6,487 nt of DNA from Ilumatobacteraceae bacterium (GCA_007122945.1 SKSP01000278.1:1-6487); one strand, 5' to 3'. Counted from the first letter of the stretch, positions 1-5,228 are shown. Translations and numbers: made by a program. The notes: generated by a model not told the origin, from the letters alone.

Positions 1-121
1 CAATGTGGCGATGACGGTGGAGTTGGGGAAGCCGATCGCGATGGATGAGGGGTTGCGGTTCGCGATTCGTGAGGGTGGTCGGACGGTTGGGGCCGGCCGG
101 GTCACCAAGATCCTGAAGTGA
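1..121 (+). CDS. tuf: Elongation factor Tu, C-terminal end (partial)
   Basis: This is the 3' end of an open frame entering from the left, with codons starting at base 2 and a TGA stop at 119-121. The visible 39 residues include VELGKPIAMDEGLRFAIREG and end in GAGRVTKILK, the typical end of EF-Tu domain 3. EF-Tu is the GTPase that delivers aminoacyl-tRNA to the ribosomal A site in the cytoplasm; its GTPase domain lies outside the window. The next gene, rpsJ, starts 33 bp later on the same strand, as expected when the str operon runs into the S10 operon. Codon use is odd: of the first 30 visible codons all but two end in G or T, whereas the last nine and all of rpsJ favour C. Identification is confident despite the short length because the C-terminus is so conserved. 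Confidence 0.95.
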   Translation, partial: NVAMTVELGKPIAMDEGLRFAIREGGRTVGAGRVTKILK

Positions 122-154
122 CCGACCGGAACGACTGAGCAGGACCCGACTGAC

Positions 155-469
155 ATGGCCCAGAGCATCCGAATCCGCCTCAAGGCGTTCGACCACGAGA
201 TCATCGACCAATCGACGAAGAAGATCGTCGAGACGGTCAACCGCACCGACGCCACCGTGCGCGGGCCGATCCCGTTGCCCACCGACAAGCACCGTTACAC
301 GGTCATCCGTGGCCCGCACGTCGACAAGGACTCGCGTGAACACTTCGAGATGCGCATCCACAAGCGCCTCATCGACATCGTGAACCCCAACGCGAAGACC
401 ATCGACAGCCTGCAGCGCATCGAATTGCCCGCAGGTGTCGACATCGAGATCAAGATCCAGAACGCCTGA
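155..469 (+). CDS. rpsJ: Small ribosomal subunit protein S10
   Basis: This encodes 104 residues, close to the usual length of about 102 for bacterial S10. It starts MAQSIRIRLKAFDHEIIDQS, contains the family signature GPIPLPT at residues 37-43 and VIRGPHVDKDSREHFEMR at about 50-67, and ends IEIKIQNA. S10 is part of the 30S head. In the family it also acts as NusE, pairing with NusB in transcription antitermination of rRNA operons. The ATG at 155 is preceded by AGGA at 141-144, a 10-nt spacing. Tight spacing to tuf suggests co-transcription from the str operon. Oddly, rplC does not follow: the next gene is potC on the opposite strand, with stop codons 51 bp apart, so the usual S10 operon is interrupted here. 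Codons are strongly C-ending, as expected for a highly expressed gene in a GC-rich genome. Confidence 0.97.
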   Translation: MAQSIRIRLKAFDHEIIDQSTKKIVETVNRTDATVRGPIPLPTDKHRYTVIRGPHVDKDSREHFEMRIHKRLIDIVNPNAKTIDSLQRIELPAGVDIEIKIQNA

Positions 470-520
470 CCGGCGGCGTCGTGGCGCGCCCGGGCCCGGA
501 AGCGGACTCGGCGTGGCGGG

Positions 521-1333
521 TCAGCGGTTGCGGCGACGATCGCGCAGACCCCAGAGCAACCCGATCGCCATCATCGCCACGCTGAACACGAGGATCGTGG
601 TGGCGAGCACGTTCACCTGCGGCGGGAAGCGGACCCGGAAGCTGCCGTCGATGTAGATCGGGAACGTCGAGAGTGACCCGGCGTTGAACAACGTGATGAT
701 GAAGTCGTCGATCGAGAGCGCGAACGACAACAGCGCGGCGGCGAGGATGCCGGGCAGGATCAGCGGGAACGTCACGGTCCAGAACGTGCGGAACGGGGTC
801 GCCCCGAGGTCCTGGGCGGCCTGCTCGAGCGTCCAGTCGAAACCGCGCACCCGGGCCCGCACGGTGAGCGCCACGAAGCTGACCTGGAACATGATGTGGG
901 CGATCACCACGGTGGTGAAGCCCCGGGTGACGTCCCAGTCGAGGAACAGCGCGGCGAGCGACGACCCGATCACGATCTCGGGTGTCGTCAACGGCAGGAC
1001 GAGCAGGAAGTTGAGCGGACCGCTCCCGCGGAACGAGTAGCGCGCCAGGCCGATCGCGATCATCGAGCCGAGCACGACCGCGACCGAGGTGGAGATGGCG
1101 GCGATCTGGAGGCTGCGGACGAACGCGTCGGTGAGGCCCTCGTCGCTGAACGGGTCGCGCCAGTTGTCGAGCGTGAAGCGTTGCCACACGATGTTGTAGT
1201 TGCCGCGCGGCTCGTTGAAGGAGAACATCACGATCCACGCGATCGGGACGAACAGGTAGGCGAGACCGAGCGCGGCGTACACGTTGAGCGCCCAGCGGGC
1301 GACCTTGCCCCGGGTGGTGGTCGGCGCGCTCAC
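521..1333 (-). CDS. potC: Polyamine ABC transporter permease, PotC family
   Basis: This 270-residue inner-membrane permease is near the normal PotC length. About six hydrophobic segments are visible, at residues 12-38, 69-97, 105-131, 137-158, 190-213 and 241-263. The cytoplasmic EAA loop, which docks on the ATPase, is at about 170-196 (EQAAQDLGATPFRTFWTVTF followed by P). SIDDF at 207-211 matches the position of the SLDDF-like motif of PotC proteins. The C-terminus is basic (RDRRRNR). It should form the channel heterodimer with PotB and be powered by PotA. The start is GTG at 1333-1331; it lies only about 11 codons before the first membrane helix, so a downstream start is unlikely. That GTG belongs to the last copy of a 14-bp tandem repeat, which also supplies the nearby GAGGG sequence that could serve as ribosome binding site. 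It is the last gene of the operon and converges on rpsJ. Substrate class is inferred from PotD. Confidence 0.93.
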   Translation of the reverse strand: MSAPTTTRGKVARWALNVYAALGLAYLFVPIAWIVMFSFNEPRGNYNIVWQRFTLDNWRDPFSDEGLTDAFVRSLQIAAISTSVAVVLGSMIAIGLARYSFRGSGPLNFLLVLPLTTPEIVIGSSLAALFLDWDVTRGFTTVVIAHIMFQVSFVALTVRARVRGFDWTLEQAAQDLGATPFRTFWTVTFPLILPGILAAALLSFALSIDDFIITLFNAGSLSTFPIYIDGSFRVRFPPQVNVLATTILVFSVAMMAIGLLWGLRDRRRNR

Positions 1334-1385
1334 GTCAGGTCCCTCACGTCAGGTCCCTCACATCAGGTCCCTCACGTCAGATCCT
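1330..1385 (-). repeat. 14-bp tandem repeat (about 4 copies) across potB stop and potC start
   Basis: On the + strand the unit is TCACGTCAGGTCCC at 1330-1343 and 1344-1357, then 1358-1371 with one change and 1372-1385 with two changes. Read on the coding (-) strand each unit contains GTGA, a GTG start overlapping a TGA stop, and GAGGG about 7 nt ahead of the next GTG. GTG codons lie exactly 14 bp apart at 1375, 1361, 1347 and 1333. The GTGA at 1375-1372 holds the potB stop and the GTG at 1333 is the potC start. The three GTGs in between each open a five-codon frame (GTG AGG GAC CTG ACG/ATG TGA) whose TGA overlaps the next GTG. The repeat is directly visible; a role in coupling potB to potC translation is inference. 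Confidence 0.9.
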
Positions 1386-2448
1386 CGGTGCCGAAGAACC
1401 GGCTGTAGACGAACACGAACACCGTGATGATCAGCATCAGCACGAACGACATCGCCGAGGCGAGCGGGACGTTGCTCTGGACGAGGAACTGGTCCTGGAT
1501 CGAGTTGCCGATCATCGTCGTGTTCGGGCTGCCGAGGTACAGCGCGTTCACGAAGTCGCCGGCGGCCGGGATGAACGTGAGCAACGTGCCGGCGAAGACG
1601 CCGGGGAGTGCGAGCGGCACGACCACCTTGCGGAACGACTGGAACGCGGTGGAGTACAGGTCCTGGGCGGCGTCGACGAGACGCGGGTCGACCTTCTCGA
1701 GGCTCACGTAGATCGGCAGGATCATGAACGGCAGGAAGTTGTAGGTCAGCCCCCCGATCACCGCGGCCGGGGTGTTCAGCACCCGGCCGTTGTCCATGAC
1801 CCCCACCGTCTCGAGGATCCCGGAGATCCGCAACGTGTCGAACAGCTGGACGACCTGCCCCGTGTCGGCGAGCAGGCTGCGCCACGCGATCGTGCGGATG
1901 AGGTACGACGTGAAGAACGGGATCACGACGAGGCCGAGCAGCAGCGTCTTGAAGCGCCCGCCCCGGAACGCGATGACGTAGGCGAGCGGGAAGCCGATCA
2001 GGATCGTGAGGACCGTGGCCGATCCGGCGTAGAGGAACGCCCGGCCGAACTGCGGGGCGAAGTCGGTGAACGCCGTGGTGTAGTTCCCGAGGTTCCAGTC
2101 GAACGTGAAGTCGACCGCGAAGCGGCTCGGTCGGGTCGACAGCGACGAGCGCAGCAGCGTGATCAGCGGCGCGAGGTAGAACAGCGCCAGCCACAGCATG
2201 CCGGGTTTGAGCAGGCCGTACGGGGCGATGCGACGCTTCGACTCGGGGCTGCCGGCGACTGCGGTCCAGATCACGGCGACCACCGCCGCGAGGACGAGCG
2301 CGAGTGCGAGCGGCACGAGCGGCCCGCTGATCCATCGGGCGCCGACCGCCGCGAGCAGCAGACCCGCGCCGAGGAGGGCGGCCAGCCCGAGCAGCTCGGA
2401 CCGGCCGCCGTCCGCGCGGTGCGGTGACCCCTCGACGGCGGTGGTCAC
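1372..2448 (-). CDS. potB: Polyamine ABC transporter permease, PotB family, with N-terminal extension
   Basis: This 358-residue permease is clearly longer than typical PotB (roughly 275-310). The PotB-like core starts around residue 80 (LLKPGMLWLALFYLAPLI), with helices at about 82-98, 138-160, 168-188, 225-248, 279-300 and 330-348. Ahead of it lie two further hydrophobic stretches (about 19-37 and 43-65) followed by a basic linker (SKRRI), giving perhaps eight membrane segments. The EAA loop is DAAQDLYSTAFQSFRKVVVP at 259-278; tyrosine 265 stands where the EAA consensus has glycine. It should pair with PotC as channel and receive polyamine from PotD. The start is GTG at 2448-2446, 15 bp after the potD stop, without a recognisable ribosome binding site; the gap and start codon form a short hairpin, suggesting dependence on ribosomes finishing potD. 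A start nearer residue 75 without the extension cannot be excluded. It ends at a TGA within a tandem repeat. Confidence 0.92.
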   Translation of the reverse strand: MTTAVEGSPHRADGGRSELLGLAALLGAGLLLAAVGARWISGPLVPLALALVLAAVVAVIWTAVAGSPESKRRIAPYGLLKPGMLWLALFYLAPLITLLRSSLSTRPSRFAVDFTFDWNLGNYTTAFTDFAPQFGRAFLYAGSATVLTILIGFPLAYVIAFRGGRFKTLLLGLVVIPFFTSYLIRTIAWRSLLADTGQVVQLFDTLRISGILETVGVMDNGRVLNTPAAVIGGLTYNFLPFMILPIYVSLEKVDPRLVDAAQDLYSTAFQSFRKVVVPLALPGVFAGTLLTFIPAAGDFVNALYLGSPNTTMIGNSIQDQFLVQSNVPLASAMSFVLMLIITVFVFVYSRFFGTEDLT

Positions 2449-2463
2449 GGGTGATGGCCCGTG
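2446..2463 (-). promoter_or_regulatory. Hairpin enclosing the potB start codon, between potD and potB
   Basis: A perfect inverted repeat, CACGGG at 2446-2451 and CCCGTG at 2458-2463 with a 6-nt loop, exactly fills the 15-bp gap plus the GTG start of potB. In the transcript the start codon would be paired in the 3' arm. The 5' arm begins directly after the potD TGA. By inference, a ribosome terminating on potD would open the stem, coupling potB to potD; the stem could also slow mRNA decay from the 3' side and favour PotD over the permeases. The repeat is visible; folding and function are untested, and a 6-bp repeat can arise by chance in such GC-rich DNA. Confidence 0.5.
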
Positions 2464-3711
2464 TCAGGCGCCGATGATGCGGGAGAACGCGGCGTCGTAC
2501 TCCTCCTCGACATCGTCGGACAGCGAGGCGAACGACTGCGTCATGGCGACCGTCTCGTCGTCGGGGAACACCAGCGGGTTCTCGGCGAGCTCCGGGTCGA
2601 TGTCCATCAGCGCCTCGCGGACGCCTTGGACCGGCGACACGTAGCCCACCCACGCCGTGATCTGGGCCGCCTGCTCGGGGTCGTAGACGAAGTCCATCCA
2701 CTTCGCCGCGGCATCGCGGTTCACGGCACCCGCGGGCATGATCATCGTGTCGGCCCAGCTCGTGCCGCCCGACTCGGGGAACGCGAACCGGACCGCCGGG
2801 TTGTCCATCGCCAACTGGGCGACGTCCCCCGACCAACCGATGCACGCCGCGAAGTTCCCGTTGGTGAGGTCGTCGAAGTAGTCGTTGCCGTGGAAGCGCC
2901 GGATCTGACCGGCGTCCTTGGCGGCCTCGAGCCGCTCGAACGCCGGCGCGGCATCGTCGAAGCTCTCCAGGTTCTCGATGTCGATCCCGAGGCTCATCGC
3001 GATCAGCCCGATGGTGTCGCGCATCTCGGTGTTGATCCCGATCTGGCCGGCGAACTCGGGGTCGAACAGGTCGTCGATGCTGGTGAGCTCGCGGCCGGTG
3101 ATGTCGATGTTGTAGGCGATCCCGGCGAAGCCGGCCTGCCACGGCAGCGAGTACTCCCCGGTGGGATCCCACGTCGGGTTGCGCAGCCCTTCGACGAGGT
3201 TGGCGGCGTTGGGCACCTGGTCGAGCGGCAAGGGGTCGCACCAGCCGAGGTTGATGAGCCGCCCGGCCATCCAGCCGGTGGGGGCGATGATGTCGGGGTC
3301 GATGCGCTCGCCGCGGCCGAGCACGGGCTGGATGCGGGCGAAGTATTCGTTGTTCGAGTTGATCGCCTCCGAGTACCGCATCTGGATGCCGGTCGCCTCG
3401 ACGAAGCGATCGACGGTGCCGACCTCGCCGTCCTCGGTGGGGTCGATGTAGGCGGTCCAGTTCTCGAAGAACAGCTCGTCGCCGCCGCCGTTGGCGGGCG
3501 CGTCGGTGGTCGCCGGGTCGGTCCCGGGCGGCGCGGTCGTGGCGGCGGTCCCGTTGCCGTCGTCGCCGCCGCACGCTGCGAGCAGCGCCGGGAGTGACAG
3601 GCCGGTGGCACCGAGCGCACCGGCTCGGGCGAGCAGTTGGCGGCGGGTCAGCGGGCCGCGGCCGATCGGCCGGCCGCGGCCGCGGCCGGGATTGTTCCGT
3701 GGTGCAGACAT
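2464..3711 (-). CDS. potD: Polyamine-binding lipoprotein, PotD family
   Basis: This 415-residue extracytoplasmic solute-binding protein has an unusually Gly/Arg-rich n-region, then a twin-arginine signal (TRRQLLARAG, Arg23-Arg24), a hydrophobic stretch and a lipobox LAAC with Cys47, so it should be exported by Tat and lipid-anchored. A Thr/Pro/Gly-rich tether (about 48-77) precedes the fold. Residues matching the polyamine pocket of E. coli PotD, recalled from memory, are visible: NWTAYI (Trp85, Thr86, Tyr88), EMRD at 229-232 where E. coli has DARE, GWSGD with Trp293, SWAD with Trp319 and Asp321, and GY at 357-358. This supports spermidine/putrescine-type ligands over sugars or iron, though which polyamine is not decidable. 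The ATG at 3711-3709 is preceded by AAAGG about 10 nt upstream. It sits 70 bp after potA and 15 bp before potB, in the same operon. The first codons overlap two GC-only or nearly GC-only palindromes. Confidence 0.93.
   Translation of the reverse strand: MSAPRNNPGRGRGRPIGRGPLTRRQLLARAGALGATGLSLPALLAACGGDDGNGTAATTAPPGTDPATTDAPANGGGDELFFENWTAYIDPTEDGEVGTVDRFVEATGIQMRYSEAINSNNEYFARIQPVLGRGERIDPDIIAPTGWMAGRLINLGWCDPLPLDQVPNAANLVEGLRNPTWDPTGEYSLPWQAGFAGIAYNIDITGRELTSIDDLFDPEFAGQIGINTEMRDTIGLIAMSLGIDIENLESFDDAAPAFERLEAAKDAGQIRRFHGNDYFDDLTNGNFAACIGWSGDVAQLAMDNPAVRFAFPESGGTSWADTMIMPAGAVNRDAAAKWMDFVYDPEQAAQITAWVGYVSPVQGVREALMDIDPELAENPLVFPDDETVAMTQSFASLSDDVEEEYDAAFSRIIGA
3659..3689 (-). repeat. Two abutting perfect palindromes in the 5' coding region of potD
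   Basis: CGGCCGATCGGCCG (3659-3672, 14 bp) and CCGGCCGCGGCCGCGGCCGG (3670-3689, 20 bp) are each perfectly self-complementary and overlap by three bases. They encode the Gly/Arg/Pro-rich n-region of the PotD signal peptide, starting about 23 nt into the reading frame. In mRNA they could form GC-only stems just downstream of the start codon. They may equally be a by-product of repeated Gly-Arg codons (GGC/CGC/CGG) in GC-rich DNA. A function is not shown. Confidence 0.75.
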
Positions 3712-3732
3712 CAGGGTGTGCCTTTCTCTCGG

Positions 3733-3755
3733 ACCGGGTGTTCACGGAACCCGGT
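3733..3755 (-). promoter_or_regulatory. Intercistronic hairpin between potA and potD
   Basis: ACCGGGT at 3733-3739 and ACCCGGT at 3749-3755 form a perfect 7-bp-arm inverted repeat with a 9-nt loop; an alternative fold extends the helix with GTTC/GAAC around a 3-nt loop and a two-base bulge. It lies in the 70-bp potA-potD gap, upstream of the potD ribosome binding site. There is no T-rich run after it on the coding strand, so it does not look like an intrinsic terminator. It may protect or separate the potD message from that of potA, which would suit the higher need for binding protein; this is inference. Confidence 0.5.
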
Positions 3756-3781
3756 GGAACGGGGACGGCGGGGGCGGCCGG

Positions 3782-5077
3782 TCACAGGGCGGCCTCCACC
3801 TGGTCGACGTCGGTGGTGCTGGCGCCCGGACGGGGCGGCCGGCCCGCCAGCAGGTACGCGGCACCGGGTTGCCAGGTGACCGCGACGGGGTCTCCGGGGC
3901 GGAGGAAGGGCAGGTCGGCGTCGGTGCCGACGTTGGCGATCACGTCGGTGCCGTCGGCGAGCCGTAGGGAGAGTCGGGCCGACGCGCCCTGGAACACGAG
4001 GTCGTCGACCGTCCCGCTCACGCTGCGGCCGGGCGCAGCGCCGCCGGGTTCCACCGCCCGGTCGGCACCGGTGCCCGGGGCGGGGATCACCCGCAGGCGT
4101 TCGGGGCGCAACATCACCGACACCGGCGAGCCGTCCGCGTGGGAGCCGACGCCAGCGGACGTGTTGCTGCCGACGGCCCGCACCGTGTCCCCGGATTCCA
4201 GCCGCACGATCAACTCGTCGCCGTCGCGCCCCGCCAGCGCCCCGGGGAGCAGGTTGGCGGTCCCGATGAAGCTGGCGACGAACAGCGTGGCGGGTCGGTG
4301 GTAGATGTCCTCGGGGGTGCCGATCTGCTCGACGCGTCCCTCGTTCATCACGGCGATGCGATCGCTCATCGTCAGCGCCTCACCCTGGTCGTGGGTCACG
4401 AACACGAACGTGATGCCGACCTCGCGTTGGATGCGCTTGAGCTCGAACTGCATCGCTTCTCGGAGCTTGAGGTCGAGAGCCGCCAGGGGCTCGTCGAGGA
4501 GCAGGGCGCTGGGGTAGTTCACGAGTGCCCGGGCGAGGGCCACCCGCTGCTGTTGCCCGCCCGAGAGCTGGTTCGGTCGTCGGTGGGCGAAATCGGACAG
4601 GCGCACGACCTCGAGCATGTCGGTCACGCGCTCGACGTACTCGGCCTTCGGGACCTTCTTGCTCCTGGGCCCGAACGCGACGTTCTCGGCCACGGTCATG
4701 TGGGGGAACAGGGCGTACTGCTGGAACACCGTGTTGACGTTGCGCTTGTACGGCGGGGTACGACTGACGTCGACCCCCTCGAGGAGCACCCGGCCGCCGC
4801 TGGGCTGCTCGAACCCGGCGATCATCTTCAGGGTCGTGGTCTTGCCGCAACCACTGGGGCCGAGCATGGCGAAGAACTCGCCGCGCTCGATGGTGAAGTC
4901 GGCGCGGTCGACGGCGGTGAACGACCCGAAGCGCTTGCTGACCCCGTCCAGCACGACGACGTCGTCGGTGCCGGTGTCGCTGCCGGTGCCCGTGCCGGTG
5001 TCGGTGCGCGCCGGGTCGGGACTCGTCGTCGGTCGTGGGTCGGTTCGGTACGGTGCTGCCGGGTCCTGGGTGTCCAC
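3782..5077 (-). CDS. potA: Polyamine ABC transporter ATP-binding protein, PotA family
   Basis: From the GTG at 5077-5075 this is a 431-residue ATPase. All nucleotide-binding motifs are visible: Walker A GPSGCGKT (73-80), Q-loop VFQQYALF (Gln119/120), ABC signature LSGGQQQ (171-177), Walker B ALLLDEP (191-197, catalytic Glu196), D-loop AALD and H-loop THD (His229). A TOBE-type C-terminal domain spans about 270-410, as in PotA/FbpC/MalK proteins. It should sit on the cytoplasmic face as a dimer driving PotB-PotC. The frame stays open to an ATG at 5188, but GTG 5077 is preferred: GGGAGGA lies about 15 nt upstream (longer than usual) and the ATG-5188 leader looks non-conserved. A GTG at 4954, just before LDGVSKRFG, is another option but has no ribosome binding site. 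The first 40 residues are a disordered-looking Asp/Thr/Gly/Pro segment (DTGTGTGSDTGTDD). It is the first gene of the operon. Confidence 0.92.
   Translation of the reverse strand: MDTQDPAAPYRTDPRPTTSPDPARTDTGTGTGSDTGTDDVVVLDGVSKRFGSFTAVDRADFTIERGEFFAMLGPSGCGKTTTLKMIAGFEQPSGGRVLLEGVDVSRTPPYKRNVNTVFQQYALFPHMTVAENVAFGPRSKKVPKAEYVERVTDMLEVVRLSDFAHRRPNQLSGGQQQRVALARALVNYPSALLLDEPLAALDLKLREAMQFELKRIQREVGITFVFVTHDQGEALTMSDRIAVMNEGRVEQIGTPEDIYHRPATLFVASFIGTANLLPGALAGRDGDELIVRLESGDTVRAVGSNTSAGVGSHADGSPVSVMLRPERLRVIPAPGTGADRAVEPGGAAPGRSVSGTVDDLVFQGASARLSLRLADGTDVIANVGTDADLPFLRPGDPVAVTWQPGAAYLLAGRPPRPGASTTDVDQVEAAL
4965..5006 (-). repeat. Degenerate hexanucleotide repeat in potA N-terminal linker
   Basis: Seven consecutive 6-bp units on the + strand (TCGGTG, CCGGTG, TCGCTG, CCGGTG, CCCGTG, CCGGTG, TCGGTG) match YCGGTG with few changes. 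They encode the alternating Thr/Gly/Asp linker between the potA start and the ATPase domain. As the unit is six bases, gain or loss of copies keeps the frame, so the linker length could vary between strains. Confidence 0.75.
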
Positions 5078-5091
5078 GCGAGTCTCGAGTT

Positions 5092-5098
5092 GTCCTCC
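5092..5098 (-). promoter_or_regulatory. Candidate ribosome binding site of potA
   Basis: On the - strand GGGAGGA (5098-5092) is a good Shine-Dalgarno match in the potA leader and the best one before the ATPase domain. Its 15-nt distance to the GTG at 5077 is longer than normal, but no ATG, GTG or TTG lies closer in frame. It supports translation starting at 5077 rather than at the ATG at 5188. Confidence 0.5.
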
Positions 5099-5112
5099 CG
5101 GTGAGGTTCGAA

Positions 5113-5141
5113 ACGTTGTCAGATCGGTGTCCGGCCCGCAA
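5113..5141 (-). promoter_or_regulatory. Candidate promoter for the pot operon
   Basis: Reading the - strand, TTGCGG (5141-5136) is followed after exactly 17 bp by CAACGT (5118-5113), an acceptable housekeeping-sigma-type pair in which the -10 keeps A2 and T6 but not T1. Transcription would start near 5106, giving a leader of about 29 nt that includes GGGAGGA and the GTG at 5077. The -35 box directly abuts the inverted repeat at 5142-5166. Prediction by eye only. Confidence 0.3.
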
Positions 5142-5166
5142 GCACCCGATCGGCGGGCTCGGGTGC
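5142..5166. promoter_or_regulatory. Inverted repeat upstream of potA, possible operator
   Basis: GCACCCGA (5142-5149) and TCGGGTGC (5159-5166) are perfect 8-bp arms separated by 9 bp. The repeat lies immediately upstream of the candidate pot -35 box, a position suited to a dimeric regulator. A second, similar inverted repeat is centred 53 bp away at 5207. Binding by a regulator is inference; no regulator gene is in the window. Confidence 0.45.
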
Positions 5167-5196
5167 GGCTGCCGGGGGGCGAAAACATCCCCTGAA

Positions 5197-5217
5197 CACC
5201 GACGGTCGTGATCGGTG
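5197..5217. promoter_or_regulatory. Second inverted repeat in the potA-htrA divergent region
   Basis: CACCGA (5197-5202) and TCGGTG (5212-5217) are perfect 6-bp arms with a 9-bp spacer, resembling the repeat at 5142-5166 (CACCCGA/TCGGGTG, same spacer). It lies just upstream of the candidate htrA -10 box. It could be a regulator site shared by the divergent genes, but short GC-rich repeats of this kind also occur by chance. Confidence 0.35.
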
Positions 5218-5228
5218 CCGGGGGTCAA

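Noticed and set aside
483..499. GC-only palindromes (GGCGCGCC and CCGGGCCCGG) between the rpsJ and potC stops, as a bidirectional terminator
   Set aside because: They have no loop and no T run on either strand, and such short GC palindromes are expected in this base composition; termination here may instead be Rho-dependent or by convergence.
1330..1385. Tandem repeat as part of a CRISPR array
   Set aside because: The 14-bp units are contiguous with no spacers and lie across a gene junction; no cas genes are present.
2461..3597. + strand open frame of 378 codons antisense to potD
   Set aside because: Val/Asp/Gly/Arg-rich composition without motifs; it mirrors the codon bias of potD on the other strand. 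No promoter or ribosome binding site was seen.
1358..3745. Very long - strand open frame (795 codons) overlapping potB and potD
   Set aside because: It is in the wrong frame through both genes, is an Arg/Pro/His-rich product typical of a shifted frame in GC-rich DNA, and has no recognisable domain; potB and potD account for the DNA.
521..5077. Importer for iron, molybdate or sugar instead of polyamine
   Set aside because: PotD keeps the NWTxY, W-x-D and GY pocket residues, and the PotA-PotD-PotB-PotC set with two distinct permeases matches the polyamine family better.
4139..5104. + strand open frame of 321 codons antisense to potA
   Set aside because: It runs opposite to all intact ABC ATPase motifs of potA and its own product shows no family features.
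5078..5188. Upstream extension of potA to the ATG at 5188
   Set aside because: The 37 extra residues look like translated intergenic DNA, the region holds the candidate promoter and inverted repeat, and the best ribosome binding site lies inside it near the GTG at 5077.
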